DNA of 64,000 nucleotides from the NCBI GenBank assembly GCA_902595375.1, contig CACJPW010000001.1:88501-152500 (forward strand), written 5' to 3'. This document shows positions 1-11,942 of this stretch, in pieces. The notes beneath the pieces are model-generated. The model ran no database searches and was not told the origin of the DNA. It saw only the letters and a program-made list of their open reading frames with translations. How positions within the stretch are numbered: position 1 is the first letter of the stretch; each line of letters begins with the position of its first letter. This DNA is from an uncultured Pelagibacteraceae bacterium (GTDB lineage Bacteria > Pseudomonadota > Alphaproteobacteria > Pelagibacterales > Pelagibacteraceae). The translations under genes and the position numbers were made by a program.

Positions 1-1
1 C

Positions 2-124
2 ATTATGATGAGAAATGGTAAGATAATAGATAATGGTACTTGCGAAGAATTAATTAAAAAACATGGTAGAGATAATTTAGAGGATACATTTCTCAAGTTA
101 GCTAGGAGTAAAGATGAACTTTAA
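2..124 (+). CDS. ABC transporter ATP-binding protein, C-terminal fragment (truncated by window start)
   Basis: Open frame from base 2 (IMMRNGKIIDNGTCEELIKKHGRDNLEDTFLKLARSKDEL*), typical ABC ATPase C-terminal tail, overlapping the downstream permease start. Confidence 0.75.
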   Translation: MMMRNGKIIDNGTCEELIKKHGRDNLEDTFLKLARSKDEL

Positions 125-905
125 TAGAATATACGCTTTGGGTTTAAGGCATCTTTATTTAATAATTAATTCTTTCCCACGAGTATTAGATTTAATTTAT
201 TGGCCAACGGTTCAAATATTTTTATGGGGTTTTATATCAAAGTTTTTTACACTTAACTCTGAGTATTATAATAATACTGTTGGTGTAATTCTTACTGCTG
301 CAATCTTATACGATTTTTTATTTAGGGCTAGTATAAGTTTTAATATGATGTTTTTAGAAGAAATCTGGAGTAGAAATTTTACAAATTTATTTATAGCTCC
401 AATAAGAATAAGAGAAATAATTGCAGCTCTTACTTTAACTGCAATCATCAGAACATTAATTGGTTTAATTCCTGCAGTTTTAATAGCTATACCTTTATTT
501 GGCGTATCTGTTTTAAAACTTGGAGTTCCATTAATATTTTTATTACTTGCATTATATCTATTTGGAATAACTTTAGGTCTACTTGTAACGTCAGGATTGT
601 TGCGATACGGACCTTCTTTTGAAAATATTGCTTGGGCAAGTTTATTTTTTCTAGCTCCTTTAGGATGTATATATTACCCAATTGAGATTTTACCTACATC
701 TCTTCAAATTATAGCAAAATCTCTTCCTTTAGTTCATATTTTTGAGGAAATGAGAAATATTTTAATGAATAGTTCAGTTAACTATTTAAATATTTTTAAG
801 TCAATTTCTATATCTGTAGCATATTTTATATTTGGTGTTATAATTTTTTATATTTCCTATTTTGGTGCAAAAAAAAGAGGAACCTTAATAAATATGGGTG
901 AATAA
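114..905 (+). CDS. ABC-2 type transporter permease
   Basis: 263 aa, about six hydrophobic segments, follows an ABC ATPase tail; ABC-2 family-like. Confidence 0.8.
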   Translation: MNFNRIYALGLRHLYLIINSFPRVLDLIYWPTVQIFLWGFISKFFTLNSEYYNNTVGVILTAAILYDFLFRASISFNMMFLEEIWSRNFTNLFIAPIRIREIIAALTLTAIIRTLIGLIPAVLIAIPLFGVSVLKLGVPLIFLLLALYLFGITLGLLVTSGLLRYGPSFENIAWASLFFLAPLGCIYYPIEILPTSLQIIAKSLPLVHIFEEMRNILMNSSVNYLNIFKSISISVAYFIFGVIIFYISYFGAKKRGTLINMGE

Positions 906-1614
906 GATGCATAAACAGATCGAAGAGATAAAAAAAAACGAAGGTAAACCAAAAATAATCAAAAATATATTTAATAATAATGAAATTTCAAAATTTATGG
1001 AACTTTATAATACTTTGCCAACTACTGTTCACAATAAGAAACAAAACGTAATTAAAAAAAGATGGCTATCTGATTATGGCAAGGAATTGGAAGAATTATT
1101 TTATAAAAGATTAAGTGATGAAATAGGAAATTTTAAATACGATAATTTGAAATCTGAGGATGGAAAAGATATACTTGGTTTATTTCAAGAAAGTTATAAT
1201 CCAATAGGTTTACATATTGATGGTGGATTTAACCTTAATGATTTAATCTATAAACAAAGTTTAATTCCACTAACACCAGTAGGAAGTACCGTTATTTTTA
1301 GAAATAGGCATTATGGACAATCAACAAATTTTACAACAGATAAAAACGAGCTTGAATTAAAAAAATTAAATTATGGACAAAATAAAAGATCTTCAGAACA
1401 CATTGGAATGTTCGGGAATAAGCCATTTGACCAAGTACTTCACAGAAAATATCTTAATCATGAAAAAATAGATAATTTGATTGGTTTAGAAGTAGAGTTA
1501 ATTTATGAGTGGGAAGTTGGCTCTATGTTAATTTTTGATAGAACTAATCTTCATTGCTCATCCTCAATAATTGAAGGAAAAAAAATTGGGTTAACAACTT
1601 TCACAAAAAAATAA
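898..1614 (+). CDS. 2OG-Fe(II) oxygenase-like protein
   Basis: HIDGGF...LHCSSS...K pattern compatible with a HxD...H double-stranded beta-helix dioxygenase; start may be ATG at 907. Confidence 0.5.
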   Translation: MNKMHKQIEEIKKNEGKPKIIKNIFNNNEISKFMELYNTLPTTVHNKKQNVIKKRWLSDYGKELEELFYKRLSDEIGNFKYDNLKSEDGKDILGLFQESYNPIGLHIDGGFNLNDLIYKQSLIPLTPVGSTVIFRNRHYGQSTNFTTDKNELELKKLNYGQNKRSSEHIGMFGNKPFDQVLHRKYLNHEKIDNLIGLEVELIYEWEVGSMLIFDRTNLHCSSSIIEGKKIGLTTFTKK

Positions 1615-1619
1615 ATAAG

Positions 1620-2420
1620 ATGGCAATTTACGACTGTTTTCAATACTTTAATGAAGATCATATTGTTGATTTACGAATGAACATACTTGATAAATATGTT
1701 GATTATTTCGTAATTGCAGAGTCTACAAAAACACATCAAGGTAAAGAAAAAAAGATAAATTTTGATATCAATAAATTTTCTAAGTTTAAAGGCAAGATAA
1801 AATTTATAATAGCTAATTACAATGAAGATATAAAATTTAAAAAACATACTGGGGGTGAGTCGCCAATAGAACAGCATCAAAGAAATTCTCTGTTAGAGGG
1901 TATCGAAAATGCTTCACCAGATGATTTAATCATTTTATCTGACTCAGATGAGATTCCTGACTTAGGAAAGTTAAATCAAATAGGAAAAAATAAGAAGTAT
2001 ATAGCCTTTTCACAAAAAATGTTCATGTACAAACTAAATTTACAAAATTTAAACGAAAGTAATTGGATAGGATCAAAAATTACAAAAAAAAAATACATCA
2101 CTAATATGCAAAATTTAAGGAATTTAAAATTTAAAAAATACCCTTTTTGGCGACTCGATAAAAGAAATTTGCAAATTATTAATGGAGGGTGGCACTTTTC
2201 TTTTTTACAAACACCTGAACAAATAATGAAAAAGATAAAATCTTACTCACATGGAGAGTTCGATAACGAAATACTTAATGAAGAAAAAATCCAAGAGAAA
2301 ATTTTAAAAAATCAAGATATTTTTGATAGAGGTTTCAGTTTAAAAAAAATAGAATTAGATAATAGCTATCCTGAATATATTCTTGAACATAAGGAAAAAT
2401 TTTTAAAATGGACAATTTAA
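1620..2420 (+). CDS. Glycosyltransferase family 17-like protein
   Basis: N-terminus MAIYDCFQYFNEDHIVDLRMNILDKYVDYFVIAESTKTHQGKEK and LSDSDEIPD motif typical of GT17. Confidence 0.8.
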   Translation: MAIYDCFQYFNEDHIVDLRMNILDKYVDYFVIAESTKTHQGKEKKINFDINKFSKFKGKIKFIIANYNEDIKFKKHTGGESPIEQHQRNSLLEGIENASPDDLIILSDSDEIPDLGKLNQIGKNKKYIAFSQKMFMYKLNLQNLNESNWIGSKITKKKYITNMQNLRNLKFKKYPFWRLDKRNLQIINGGWHFSFLQTPEQIMKKIKSYSHGEFDNEILNEEKIQEKILKNQDIFDRGFSLKKIELDNSYPEYILEHKEKFLKWTI

Positions 2421-2423
2421 ACC

Positions 2424-2501
2424 TGGCGCGCCGGATAGGAGTCGAACCCATAACCTCCGGAGCCGAAATCCGGCGCTCTATCCAGTTGAAGCTACCGGCG
2501 C
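2424..2501 (-). tRNA. tRNA-Arg (anticodon TCG)
   Basis: Reverse complement GCGCCGGTAGC...CCGGATTTCGGCTCCGG...GGTTCGACTCC...CCGGCGCGCCA folds as cloverleaf with encoded CCA. Confidence 0.9.
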
Positions 2502-2526
2502 TTGATAATTATCTTAAGATTAATTT

Positions 2527-3507
2527 ATGGATAACACAATAAAATTCGTCATTTCTGAAAAAGATTCTGGTCAAAGACTTGACGTATTTTTATCCAAAAA
2601 AATATCTTTTTTTACTCGCTCATATATTAAAAAATTAATTGAAAAAAATTTAGTTAAAATAAATAAGCTTTTATGTACTTCTCCTGCTAAAAAAATAAGA
2701 ATACTGGATAAAATAGTTATAAACTTATTGAAAGCTGAGGAAAGTAAATTAACTCCAAACAAAATAAATTTGAATATTCTGTACGAAGATAAAGATATAA
2801 TAATTATCAACAAACCAAAAGGTATGGTTGTACATCCTGGTGCTGGCAATTATAAAAACACGCTAGCTAATGCCTTAGCATACAGATACAAAGATAAATT
2901 ATCAAATATTAATGGAGTTTTAAGACCAGGTATAGTTCATAGAATTGATAAGGAGACGAGTGGATCATTGGTTATTGCTAAAAACAATTTAGCGCATTCA
3001 AATTTATCTAAACAATTCTCAGAACACAGTATCATTCGAAAATATAAATGTTTGACTTGGGGAGTGATTAGACCATTGCATGGTACTATAGAAACCTTAA
3101 TAGCAAGAAATAAGAAAAATAGGCAATTAATGAGTGTAAGTGAGATAAGAGGTAAAAAAGCAATTACAAACTATAAAACTATTAAAGTTTACAACATTAA
3201 AGATATACCAAAAATAAGTTTAATTGAATGTGATCTTCAAACAGGAAGAACACATCAAATAAGAGTTCATTTAAAACACAAAGGTTCCTCCCTGCTTGGA
3301 GATAAACAGTACGGAAAAAAAAATTTAAAATTTAAAAAATTAAATAAAACTTTTTTATCTAAATTAAATAAAATAAGTGGACAAATTTTACACGCGCAAA
3401 CGATTGAATTTGTTCATCCAACAAAAAATAAATGGGTTAGTTTCAAGGCTGAATTACCAGATGATTTCAAGAAAATGCTAAATTTACTGGATAATCTTGC
3501 TAGTTGA
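2527..3507 (+). CDS. rluD: 23S rRNA pseudouridine synthase (RluD family)
   Basis: S4-like N-terminus plus GIVHRIDKETSG and LQTGRTHQIRVHL motifs. Confidence 0.9.
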   Translation: MDNTIKFVISEKDSGQRLDVFLSKKISFFTRSYIKKLIEKNLVKINKLLCTSPAKKIRILDKIVINLLKAEESKLTPNKINLNILYEDKDIIIINKPKGMVVHPGAGNYKNTLANALAYRYKDKLSNINGVLRPGIVHRIDKETSGSLVIAKNNLAHSNLSKQFSEHSIIRKYKCLTWGVIRPLHGTIETLIARNKKNRQLMSVSEIRGKKAITNYKTIKVYNIKDIPKISLIECDLQTGRTHQIRVHLKHKGSSLLGDKQYGKKNLKFKKLNKTFLSKLNKISGQILHAQTIEFVHPTKNKWVSFKAELPDDFKKMLNLLDNLAS

Positions 3508-3538
3508 AAATATTAAAATTATATATATGTCTTAGAGT

Positions 3539-4435
3539 ATGAAAGATAACTCACAGATTTCTAACTTGCCTTCTCCATCAGTTGGAGGGCTTTCGGTATA
3601 TCTTGCGCAGATTAAAAAATTTCCTATGCTTGACGCTGAGGAAGAATATATGTTGGCAAAAAATTGGAGAGAAAATGGTAATTTGCAATCAGCACATAAA
3701 TTAGTAACAAGTCATCTTAGATTAGTTGCGAAAATCGCAATGGGTTATCGCGGCTATGGTTTACCAGTGAATGAACTTATTTCTGAGGGTAACATTGGTT
3801 TAATGCAAGCTGTAAAAAAATTTGATCCAGATAAAGGATTTAGACTTGCAACATATGCTATGTGGTGGATTAAAGCAGCAATCCAAGAGTATGTTTTAAG
3901 ATCTTGGAGTCTTGTTAAAATTGGTACTACTACTGCTCAAAAAAAACTTTTTTTTAATTTAAAAAAATTAAAAAAACAAATAGCTCCTAATCAAGACGGT
4001 GACCTTAAAGAAGATCAAGTAAGAGAAATTTCTAAAAGATTAGACGTCGACTCAGATGAAGTTGTGAATATGAATAGAAGATTAATGGGCCAGGAAAAAT
4101 CTCTAAACGATCCCATAAAAAAAGGAGAAACTGAAGAATGGCAAGATTGGTTAGTAGATGATAGCCTAGATCAAGAATTAATAATTTCCCAAAAACAAGA
4201 ACATGATGATAAAAAAGAATTATTAAATGAATCTATGAAAACTTTAAATGAAAGAGAAAGAGAAATTATTATAGCTAGAAGATTATCAGAAAATCCTATT
4301 ACATTAGAGGAACTTAGTAAAAAGTATAATATCAGTCGAGAAAGAATTAGACAAATTGAGACAAAAGCTTTTGAAAAACTACAAAAAACTATGATTAATT
4401 CAAGAAAATCTAAAAATTTATTACCAGCCGATTAA
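3539..4435 (+). CDS. rpoH: RNA polymerase sigma-32 factor
   Basis: [68 protein letters not shown]; region 4 [10 protein letters not shown]. Confidence 0.95.
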   Translation: MKDNSQISNLPSPSVGGLSVYLAQIKKFPMLDAEEEYMLAKNWRENGNLQSAHKLVTSHLRLVAKIAMGYRGYGLPVNELISEGNIGLMQAVKKFDPDKGFRLATYAMWWIKAAIQEYVLRSWSLVKIGTTTAQKKLFFNLKKLKKQIAPNQDGDLKEDQVREISKRLDVDSDEVVNMNRRLMGQEKSLNDPIKKGETEEWQDWLVDDSLDQELIISQKQEHDDKKELLNESMKTLNEREREIIIARRLSENPITLEELSKKYNISRERIRQIETKAFEKLQKTMINSRKSKNLLPAD

Positions 4436-5724
4436 ATTTTAAAAGGATCCTCTACTAATATTGTATCATCTCTCTCTGGACTTGTTGAAATACTAGATAT
4501 TTTTGCACCTACAAAATCTTCCAAAGCGTAAATATATTTTTTTGCATTTTCAGGTAGATCTTTGATATTTCGAATTCCTTGTGTATTTGTTTTCCATCCC
4601 AAGAATGAGCGATAAACAGGTTTTATTTTAAATTGATCTTCAGATGCTGCTGGCAGATATCCTAGTTTTTTACCTTTAAGTTCATAACCAACACACATTT
4701 TAATTTCATCAAGTTCATCTAGTACATCTAATTTGGTTAATGCGATTCCATTTATTCCGGATATCTTAATAGTTTGACGAACTAATACACCATCAAACCA
4801 GCCACACCTTCTTTTTCTTGCTGTGACTGTTCCAAATTCTTTACCCCTTTTTCCTAGCATTTCACCAATATTGTTTTTCAACTCTGTTGGAAACGGCCCA
4901 CTTCCAACTCTAGTTGTGTATGCTTTAGTAATACCTAAAATATAGCCAATTTTATCTGGTCCTAAACCTGAGCCAGTGGCGGCCATTGCCGGTAAAGTAT
5001 TTGAAGAAGTCACGAAAGGATAAGTCCCATGATCAACATCTAATAGGATGCCTTGGGCGCCTTCAAACAAAATTTTTTTTCTATCTTTTCTAAATTCATC
5101 CAATTTCAACCAAATTGGTTTAGCAAACTTGAGTATATCAGGTGCAATTTTTAGTAATTTTTTCTTGAGTTCATCTTTTTTAAAAATCTTTTTTTTTAAA
5201 CCTTTTCTAATGGCATTATGATGAAGGAGAACGTTTTCTAGTCTATTATTTAAATTACTCTCCGATCTTAAATCCATAACCCTTATAGATCTTCTACCAA
5301 CTTTGTCCTCATAACAGGGTCCTATGCCTCTTCTAGTGGTTCCAATTTTTGCTTTTCCAGCGGTATCCTCCCTAATTTCGTCCATTTCTTGATGAAAAGG
5401 GAGTATCAAAGAAGCTGACTCTGATATCATGAAGTTTTCAGATGTTACACTGATACCTAAATTTTTGATTTCTTTAATTTCATTAAGAAGTGCCCATGGA
5501 TCTATTACCACACCGTTTCCTAATATAGAAATTTTTCCTTTTCTGACTATTCCTGATGGAAGTAATCTCAATTTAAATACTTTTTTATCAATAACTAATG
5601 TATGGCCGGCATTATGTCCTCCTTGAAAACGAACAACTATATCCGCTTCGCTAGAGAGCCAATCAACGATTTTACCTTTTCCCTCGTCTCCCCATTGTGA
5701 TCCTACCACTACAACATTTTTCAT
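4432..5724 (-). CDS. purA: Adenylosuccinate synthetase
   Basis: [35 protein letters not shown] motifs. Confidence 0.97.
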   Translation of the reverse strand: MKNVVVVGSQWGDEGKGKIVDWLSSEADIVVRFQGGHNAGHTLVIDKKVFKLRLLPSGIVRKGKISILGNGVVIDPWALLNEIKEIKNLGISVTSENFMISESASLILPFHQEMDEIREDTAGKAKIGTTRRGIGPCYEDKVGRRSIRVMDLRSESNLNNRLENVLLHHNAIRKGLKKKIFKKDELKKKLLKIAPDILKFAKPIWLKLDEFRKDRKKILFEGAQGILLDVDHGTYPFVTSSNTLPAMAATGSGLGPDKIGYILGITKAYTTRVGSGPFPTELKNNIGEMLGKRGKEFGTVTARKRRCGWFDGVLVRQTIKISGINGIALTKLDVLDELDEIKMCVGYELKGKKLGYLPAASEDQFKIKPVYRSFLGWKTNTQGIRNIKDLPENAKKYIYALEDFVGAKISSISTSPERDDTILVEDPFKI

Positions 5725-6536
5725 TACAAATATTTTTTGTTTAACACTATTGAATTTAGATGATTAATTGGACCGTGACCTTTTCCATAATTTTGATTAA
5801 ACCTTATTGCTTGGTTTACATATTTAATTCCCAACTCACAAGATTTCTTTAAAGGTTTTCCACATGATAAAAATGTTGCTATTGCACTAGATAATGTACA
5901 ACCAGTACCGTGAGTATTATTTGTTTTAATTTTTTTGTTTTTAAATACTTTTATTTCTTTTTCATTTAAAAAAATATCTTCAATATTTTTTGATTTTTTG
6001 TGCCCACCCTTAATTAAAATATTTTTAGCTCCAAATCTTAATAAAATTTTGCCAGCATCTATCATATCGTTTGTATTTCTAATTCTTTTTTTTGCTAAAA
6101 TTTCAGCTTCAGGGATGTTTGGAGTAATTAAATATGCCATCTTTATCATTTTTTTTTTAAGAGATTTCAATGCAGATATATTAAGTAATATTGATCCTCC
6201 TTTAGCTACCATGACAGGATCTAATACTATTTTTTTGTTATTTATTTTTTTTAAAGCTTTGCATACAGAATTTATTACTTCATGAGAATGTAGCATTCCA
6301 ATTTTTATCGCATCAGGGTTAATATCTTTACAAGTAAATAAAATCTGTTTTTCTATCTCTTTAGGATGAATAGGAAATACTGATTTAACGCCAGTCGTAT
6401 TTTGAGCAGTGATTGCAGTTACTGCTGTCATGGCATAACTCCCTAATGATGTTACAGTTTTAATATCTGCTTGGATCCCGGCACCGCCTGAAGAGTCAGA
6501 GCCAGCAATAATTAAAATTTTTGATCTTGACTTCAA
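5724..6536 (-). CDS. thiD: Hydroxymethylpyrimidine/phosphomethylpyrimidine kinase
   Basis: [17 protein letters not shown] and [14 protein letters not shown]. Confidence 0.93.
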   Translation of the reverse strand: MKSRSKILIIAGSDSSGGAGIQADIKTVTSLGSYAMTAVTAITAQNTTGVKSVFPIHPKEIEKQILFTCKDINPDAIKIGMLHSHEVINSVCKALKKINNKKIVLDPVMVAKGGSILLNISALKSLKKKMIKMAYLITPNIPEAEILAKKRIRNTNDMIDAGKILLRFGAKNILIKGGHKKSKNIEDIFLNEKEIKVFKNKKIKTNNTHGTGCTLSSAIATFLSCGKPLKKSCELGIKYVNQAIRFNQNYGKGHGPINHLNSIVLNKKYL

Positions 6537-6537
6537 T

Positions 6538-7869
6538 TTATTTTATTTGTTTTTTAATTAGCTTTATGCATTTTAATATTAAATCTTTATCGTAAGACTC
6601 TGCCATTATTCTTATTTTTGGCTCAGTACCAGATTTTCTAACTAAAATTCTTCCTTTATTTGACATTAGACTATTAGCATCTTTTATTGCTTTTTTGACC
6701 TCAGCTTTATCAACTATATTTTTATCTTTAACAACTACATTCTCTAATATTTGAGGTACAGGTTTAAATACATTGAGCATTTCACTTGCTTTTCTTTTTT
6801 TTCTTAGAGAAAATAATACCTCTAACGCTACAAGTAAACCATCTCCAGTTGTAGCAAATTTACCTAGAATAATATGACCTGATTGTTCCCCGCCTAAATT
6901 AAAATTGACCTTTTTCATTTTTTCTTTAACATACCTATCTCCAACTTTGGATCTGATAAAAGAAATCTTTTCTTTTTTTAAAAATTTTTCTAGTCCAAAA
7001 TTTGACATCAAAGTCCCTACCACTCCACCTCTTAAAATTTTTTTTGTCCTCCACCTTCTTGCAAGCATTGCTATGATTTGATCACCATCTACGATTTTTC
7101 CTTTTTCATCACACATAATAATTCTATCTGCGTCGCCATCAAATGAGATGCCAACATCGGCTTTCAGTCTTTTAACGGATTTTTTGATATTTTCGGGATA
7201 GGTAGAACCACATTTTCTATTGATATTAAAGCCATTTGGTTCAATACCTTTGGTAAATACTTTTGCTCCTAGCTCCTTTAAAAGCTTAGGCGCTGCCTTA
7301 TAACCTGCACCATTTGCACAATCTAAAACGATTTTAATTCCCTTCAAATTATAATTAGTTGGAAAATTTCTTTTCAGTATTTGAATATATTTCTCATTAC
7401 CATCTTCTAGTCTTTTTACCCTTCCTAATGATTTAGGATCAGTTAGTTGTTTTGTATTTTTAGCATCAATTAATTTTTCAATTTTTTTTTCAATTTTATC
7501 TGATAATTTCATTCCGTCTGGTCCAAATAATTTTAAACCATTATCATAGTATGGGTTATGTGAAGCTGTGATCATGATACCCATATTAGCTTTCATAGAT
7601 TTTGTTAACATAGCTAAACCATTTGTTGGTAATGGTCCTAAGGTAAAAACGTGCATTCCCCCAGAAACTAAGCCAGAGACAAGCGCGGGTTCTAGAGTGT
7701 AGCCTGACAATCTAGTATCTTTAGCAATAATTGCAATTTGCTTTGTTTTTTTTTGATTTTTAAAGTATGTCCCAGATGCAAGTCCAAATTTAAAAAATTT
7801 TTCACCAGTAATGTTGCCTTTGTTTACAGTTCCTCTTATGCCGTCAGTACCGAAATATTTATTTTTCAT
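6538..7869 (-). CDS. glmM: Phosphoglucosamine mutase
   Basis: YFGTDGIRG, TASHNPYYDNGLK, SFDGDADRI motifs. Confidence 0.95.
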   Translation of the reverse strand: MKNKYFGTDGIRGTVNKGNITGEKFFKFGLASGTYFKNQKKTKQIAIIAKDTRLSGYTLEPALVSGLVSGGMHVFTLGPLPTNGLAMLTKSMKANMGIMITASHNPYYDNGLKLFGPDGMKLSDKIEKKIEKLIDAKNTKQLTDPKSLGRVKRLEDGNEKYIQILKRNFPTNYNLKGIKIVLDCANGAGYKAAPKLLKELGAKVFTKGIEPNGFNINRKCGSTYPENIKKSVKRLKADVGISFDGDADRIIMCDEKGKIVDGDQIIAMLARRWRTKKILRGGVVGTLMSNFGLEKFLKKEKISFIRSKVGDRYVKEKMKKVNFNLGGEQSGHIILGKFATTGDGLLVALEVLFSLRKKRKASEMLNVFKPVPQILENVVVKDKNIVDKAEVKKAIKDANSLMSNKGRILVRKSGTEPKIRIMAESYDKDLILKCIKLIKKQIK

Positions 7870-8930
7870 TTATCTAAAATTATTTTATTAAAAACCATAA
7901 TCCCTTGTTTTACTTCATTTACATTATGAACTCTAAAAATTTGTACTCCTTGTGATAATAAATAAAGAACTGAAGCAAGTGTTCCACCTATTCTTTCAAA
8001 GCTATCATATTTACCTGAAATTTGGCTTATAAATCTCTTTCTTGATGTACCGACTAATATTGGTAAACCTAGACTATGAAACAGAGATATTTTAGAAATT
8101 AAAGTCAAATTATGTTTCAAAGTTTTACCAAAACCAATTCCAGGATCTAATATTATTTTTCTATTTTTTAACTCGTTGTTGATCTTATTTTCAAAAAAAT
8201 CATAGATGTCCAATAAGACATTTTTGTATCTTGGATTTTTTTGCATTGTATTCGGGGTGCCTTGTATGTGATGTAAAACTTTTGGGATACCATATTTATT
8301 CAGATAAGGTAAAGTTTTCTTATCAAAGCTAAGACCTGATATATCATTAATCAAATCAGCTCCATAATTTATACTACTAATCATAACTTCTAATTTTCTA
8401 GTATCTATTGATAGACAACTTTTTTTGTTATTAGTTTTAAATTCTTTTACAATTTTTTCTATTCTTTTCCACTCAATTTTAGAGTTTAGAGTTTTAGAAC
8501 CTGGTCTAGTTGACTCTCCGCCTATATCAATAATTTCAGCTCCAGATTTTATCATATTTGATATATGGCTATTCGACTTTTTGTATTGATTGTATATTCC
8601 ACCGTCAGAGAAACTATCCGGCGTTAAGTTTAAAACTCCCATAATTGAAGGTGAGGAAAAATTAATGTTTTTTAAAAAATTTTTTCTTTTTGATGTAATT
8701 TTTTTTAAATCACTCTTAATTTTTATTTTTTCAAAATTTTTTAGTTTTTTAATATCTTTTATATTTATTATTTTAGTTTCAATCTTTTTATTATTTCTTC
8801 TAAAAATTTCTATCTTGTCAAATGCTATATTTTTTTTGCCGCAGAGTGGCATTGCGACTTTTTTTTTAATTAGTTTTGTTGCAATATTACCGTGATAAAA
8901 ATTACACGCTCTTGTGTAATATTTTATCAT
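7866..8930 (-). CDS. folP: Dihydropteroate synthase
   Basis: IMGVLNLTPDSFSDGG, DIGGESTRPGS, LDPGIGFGKT. Confidence 0.93.
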   Translation of the reverse strand: MIKYYTRACNFYHGNIATKLIKKKVAMPLCGKKNIAFDKIEIFRRNNKKIETKIINIKDIKKLKNFEKIKIKSDLKKITSKRKNFLKNINFSSPSIMGVLNLTPDSFSDGGIYNQYKKSNSHISNMIKSGAEIIDIGGESTRPGSKTLNSKIEWKRIEKIVKEFKTNNKKSCLSIDTRKLEVMISSINYGADLINDISGLSFDKKTLPYLNKYGIPKVLHHIQGTPNTMQKNPRYKNVLLDIYDFFENKINNELKNRKIILDPGIGFGKTLKHNLTLISKISLFHSLGLPILVGTSRKRFISQISGKYDSFERIGGTLASVLYLLSQGVQIFRVHNVNEVKQGIMVFNKIILDK

Positions 8931-8934
8931 TTTT

Positions 8935-10830
8935 TTAAATCGCGGGCTTCGGCTTTAATCCTAGTGATCCAAGTGCTGACGAAGATTTTCCATCATCATT
9001 CTCTTCTTCTTTGAATGATCTAGTCGGTTTAATATCTTTTAATATTAAATCTCTTATCTCGTCCCCAGATAAAGTTTCATAAACCAATAATGCTTTTGCA
9101 ATTTTATGAAGATCATCGATTTTATCTGTAAGAACTTTTCTTGCTCTTTCATAACCTTTGTCCACAATCTTTTTAACCTCATTATCGATTTTTTTTGCTG
9201 TATCTTCTGACATATTTTGTTGCTTTGTTACGGATCTTCCTAAGAAAACTTCTTCTTCGTTTTCTCCATAGGCGATAGTACCTAATTCAGTGGTCATTCC
9301 ATATTTTGTAACCATGTTTTTCGCCATTTTAGTTACCATCTCTATATCTGAAGAAGCTCCAGAAGTTACTTTATCATGACCAAAAATTATTTCTTCGGCT
9401 ATTCTTCCGCCCATTGCAACAGCGATATCAGCGTGCATTTTTTCTCTAGTTACTGAAAGTTGATCTCTTTCTGGGAGTCTCATTACCATTCCTAAAGCTC
9501 TACCCCTTGGAATGATAGTCGCCTTATGAATAGGATCTGAAGCTTTTTCGTTTAACGCAACAATGGCATGACCACCTTCATGATAAGCAGTTAGTTTCTT
9601 TTCATCTTCTGACATTACCATTGACCTTCTCTCTGCTCCCATCATTACTTTATCTTTTGCTTCCTCTATATCTGACATTGTTACAACTCTTTTATTTTTT
9701 CTAGCGGCTAGTAAAGCGGATTCATTAATTAAGTTAGCTAAATCTGCTCCGGAAAATCCTGGAGTTCCCCTCGCAATAGTTCTAAGTTTTACATCCGGTC
9801 CGGTATTTATTTTTTTAACGTGAACTTTTAAGATTGCTTCTCTGCCAATGATATCTGGGTTTCCAACCACAACTTGTCTGTCAAATCTTCCTGGTCTTAA
9901 TAAAGCTGGATCTAATACATCCGGTCTGTTTGTAGCAGCTATCAAAATTATTCCCTCATTTGTATCAAATCCGTCCATTTCGACTAATAGCTGATTTAAA
10001 GTTTGCTCTCTTTCGTCGTTCCCTCCACCTAAACCAGCGCCTCTGCTTCTTCCAACAGCATCTATTTCATCTATAAATATTATACATGGCGAGTGTTTCT
10101 TACCTTGTTCAAACATATCTCTCACTCTAGACGCACCTACACCAACGAACATTTCTACAAAGTCTGAGCCTGAAATAGAAAAGAATGGCACATTTGCCTC
10201 GCCAGCTATTGCTTTTGCTAATAATGTTTTTCCAGTACCTGGAGGGCCGATCAATAATGCCCCTTTAGGAATTTTACCTCCTAATCTACTAAATTTTTTT
10301 GGATCTTTTAAATATTCAACTATCTCCTCAACTTCCTCTTTAGCCTCCTCGACTCCGGCAACGTCATTGAAGGTTACTTTTCCTTGAGCCTCATTCAAAA
10401 GTTTAGCTTTTGATCTTCCAAAACCCATAGCGCCACCTTTTCCTCCTTGCATTTGTCTCATGAAAAATATCCAAACACCGATCAGTAAAAGCATTGGGAA
10501 CCAAGAAAGTAAGATGCCTAATAATGATGGCATTTTATCTTCTTGAGGGGTAGCAACTATACTTACTCCTTTTGAAGACAATCTGTCCACTAATTCTGGG
10601 TAATTAGGTGAATAAGTAGTAAAAGTTTTACCATTTGATAAAACTCCTGAGATATTGTTGCCTTGTATTTTTACCTCGACAACTCGTCCAGCATCTACCT
10701 CATTGATGAAATTTGAAAATGGCAATGTATTTCTCTCAGACTTTATTTTTTCTGGATCCTGAAACATGTTAAATAATCCAACTGATAGGAGGACTATTAT
10801 TACCCACATTATTAAGTTTTTGACATTCAT
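8935..10830 (-). CDS. ftsH: ATP-dependent zinc metalloprotease FtsH
   Basis: Walker [12 protein letters not shown] region, HEGGH zinc motif, N-terminal TM segments. Confidence 0.97.
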   Translation of the reverse strand: MNVKNLIMWVIIVLLSVGLFNMFQDPEKIKSERNTLPFSNFINEVDAGRVVEVKIQGNNISGVLSNGKTFTTYSPNYPELVDRLSSKGVSIVATPQEDKMPSLLGILLSWFPMLLLIGVWIFFMRQMQGGKGGAMGFGRSKAKLLNEAQGKVTFNDVAGVEEAKEEVEEIVEYLKDPKKFSRLGGKIPKGALLIGPPGTGKTLLAKAIAGEANVPFFSISGSDFVEMFVGVGASRVRDMFEQGKKHSPCIIFIDEIDAVGRSRGAGLGGGNDEREQTLNQLLVEMDGFDTNEGIILIAATNRPDVLDPALLRPGRFDRQVVVGNPDIIGREAILKVHVKKINTGPDVKLRTIARGTPGFSGADLANLINESALLAARKNKRVVTMSDIEEAKDKVMMGAERRSMVMSEDEKKLTAYHEGGHAIVALNEKASDPIHKATIIPRGRALGMVMRLPERDQLSVTREKMHADIAVAMGGRIAEEIIFGHDKVTSGASSDIEMVTKMAKNMVTKYGMTTELGTIAYGENEEEVFLGRSVTKQQNMSEDTAKKIDNEVKKIVDKGYERARKVLTDKIDDLHKIAKALLVYETLSGDEIRDLILKDIKPTRSFKEEENDDGKSSSALGSLGLKPKPAI

Positions 10831-10913
10831 AAGATTTAAATAAACATTAAATTATAATAAACAAGTATTAAGTAACTAATTATAAGTTGTAAATAAGACA
10901 AAATATAACCATT

Positions 10914-11942
10914 TCACGAATTTTTCACATTTTTTTCACTTCTAAAGGTCAAAATTCTATTTTTTTTGGAAATAATACACCCCCCCAGAGTTGATCTTTT
11001 AAAGTTTTTTTTCTCTAGATTTTTTATTAATTTTGTCACTTTTTTAGCTCTTGGATTGTAGTAGTTGTCTTTTAAAATTTTGATCGAATGATTAATTAAT
11101 CTGATCTTAATTTCATCATTAAATTCGTTAAATTTTGCAAAATTTATGGTTACTTCTTTTTTTGACAAATTAACATTTTCCTCTAAGATTTTATTAATAA
11201 AATTATCTAGTGTAGCTTTGCTTGAGGCAAGATTTTTAATTGATTTTATAATTTGAGAATATTCAATCCCGCTATCTTCAAGAGGTTTTTTTAAATTTCT
11301 GACTTTTGTTCTTAAATATTTTGTATTTTTATTAGAAGGATCTTTAATATATTTACCAAATATTTTTTTTGAAATGTATACTAACGATTTTTTTTCTATA
11401 TCTAAAAGAGGTCTAAATACAGATGTGTTTTTATTAAATCTATTTAAAGTGCTCATAGAAGACAAACCTGTTAAACCACTTCCTCTAGCTAGTCTAATGA
11501 AAAAAGTTTCTACTTGGTCGTCTAGGTTGTGAGCGGTTATTACAAATTTTATTTTTTTTTTCTCACAATACTGAGATAAAATTTTATATCTTATATCTCT
11601 GGCATTTTTTTGAATATTGCTATTAATTTTTAATTTATTTCTTGCAATATTGAGTTCTATATCATGCTTTTTTAAAATCTTTTTTACTGTTTTAGCTTCT
11701 TTAGCAGATGATGTTCTTAGGTTATGATCAACTAATAAATAATTAAATGCAGTTTTAGTCTCAAAACTATAAGCTTGAGATAAAGCTACAAGTGCGAGAC
11801 TATCTGGGCCACCAGACACGGCAACTAAAAATTTTTTACTTTTTAAACTTTTTATTTTTTTTTTGAAATGATTATAGATCTCTAAAAATTGATAAGAATT
11901 TTCAAAGAAATTTCTAAGAACATTTAAATTTTTTTTGCTCAT
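10914..11942 (-). CDS. tilS: tRNA(Ile)-lysidine synthase
   Basis: VSGGPDSLAL PP-loop; AHNLDDQVETFFIRLARGSGLTGL. Confidence 0.92.
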   Translation of the reverse strand: MSKKNLNVLRNFFENSYQFLEIYNHFKKKIKSLKSKKFLVAVSGGPDSLALVALSQAYSFETKTAFNYLLVDHNLRTSSAKEAKTVKKILKKHDIELNIARNKLKINSNIQKNARDIRYKILSQYCEKKKIKFVITAHNLDDQVETFFIRLARGSGLTGLSSMSTLNRFNKNTSVFRPLLDIEKKSLVYISKKIFGKYIKDPSNKNTKYLRTKVRNLKKPLEDSGIEYSQIIKSIKNLASSKATLDNFINKILEENVNLSKKEVTINFAKFNEFNDEIKIRLINHSIKILKDNYYNPRAKKVTKLIKNLEKKNFKRSTLGGCIISKKNRILTFRSEKNVKNS

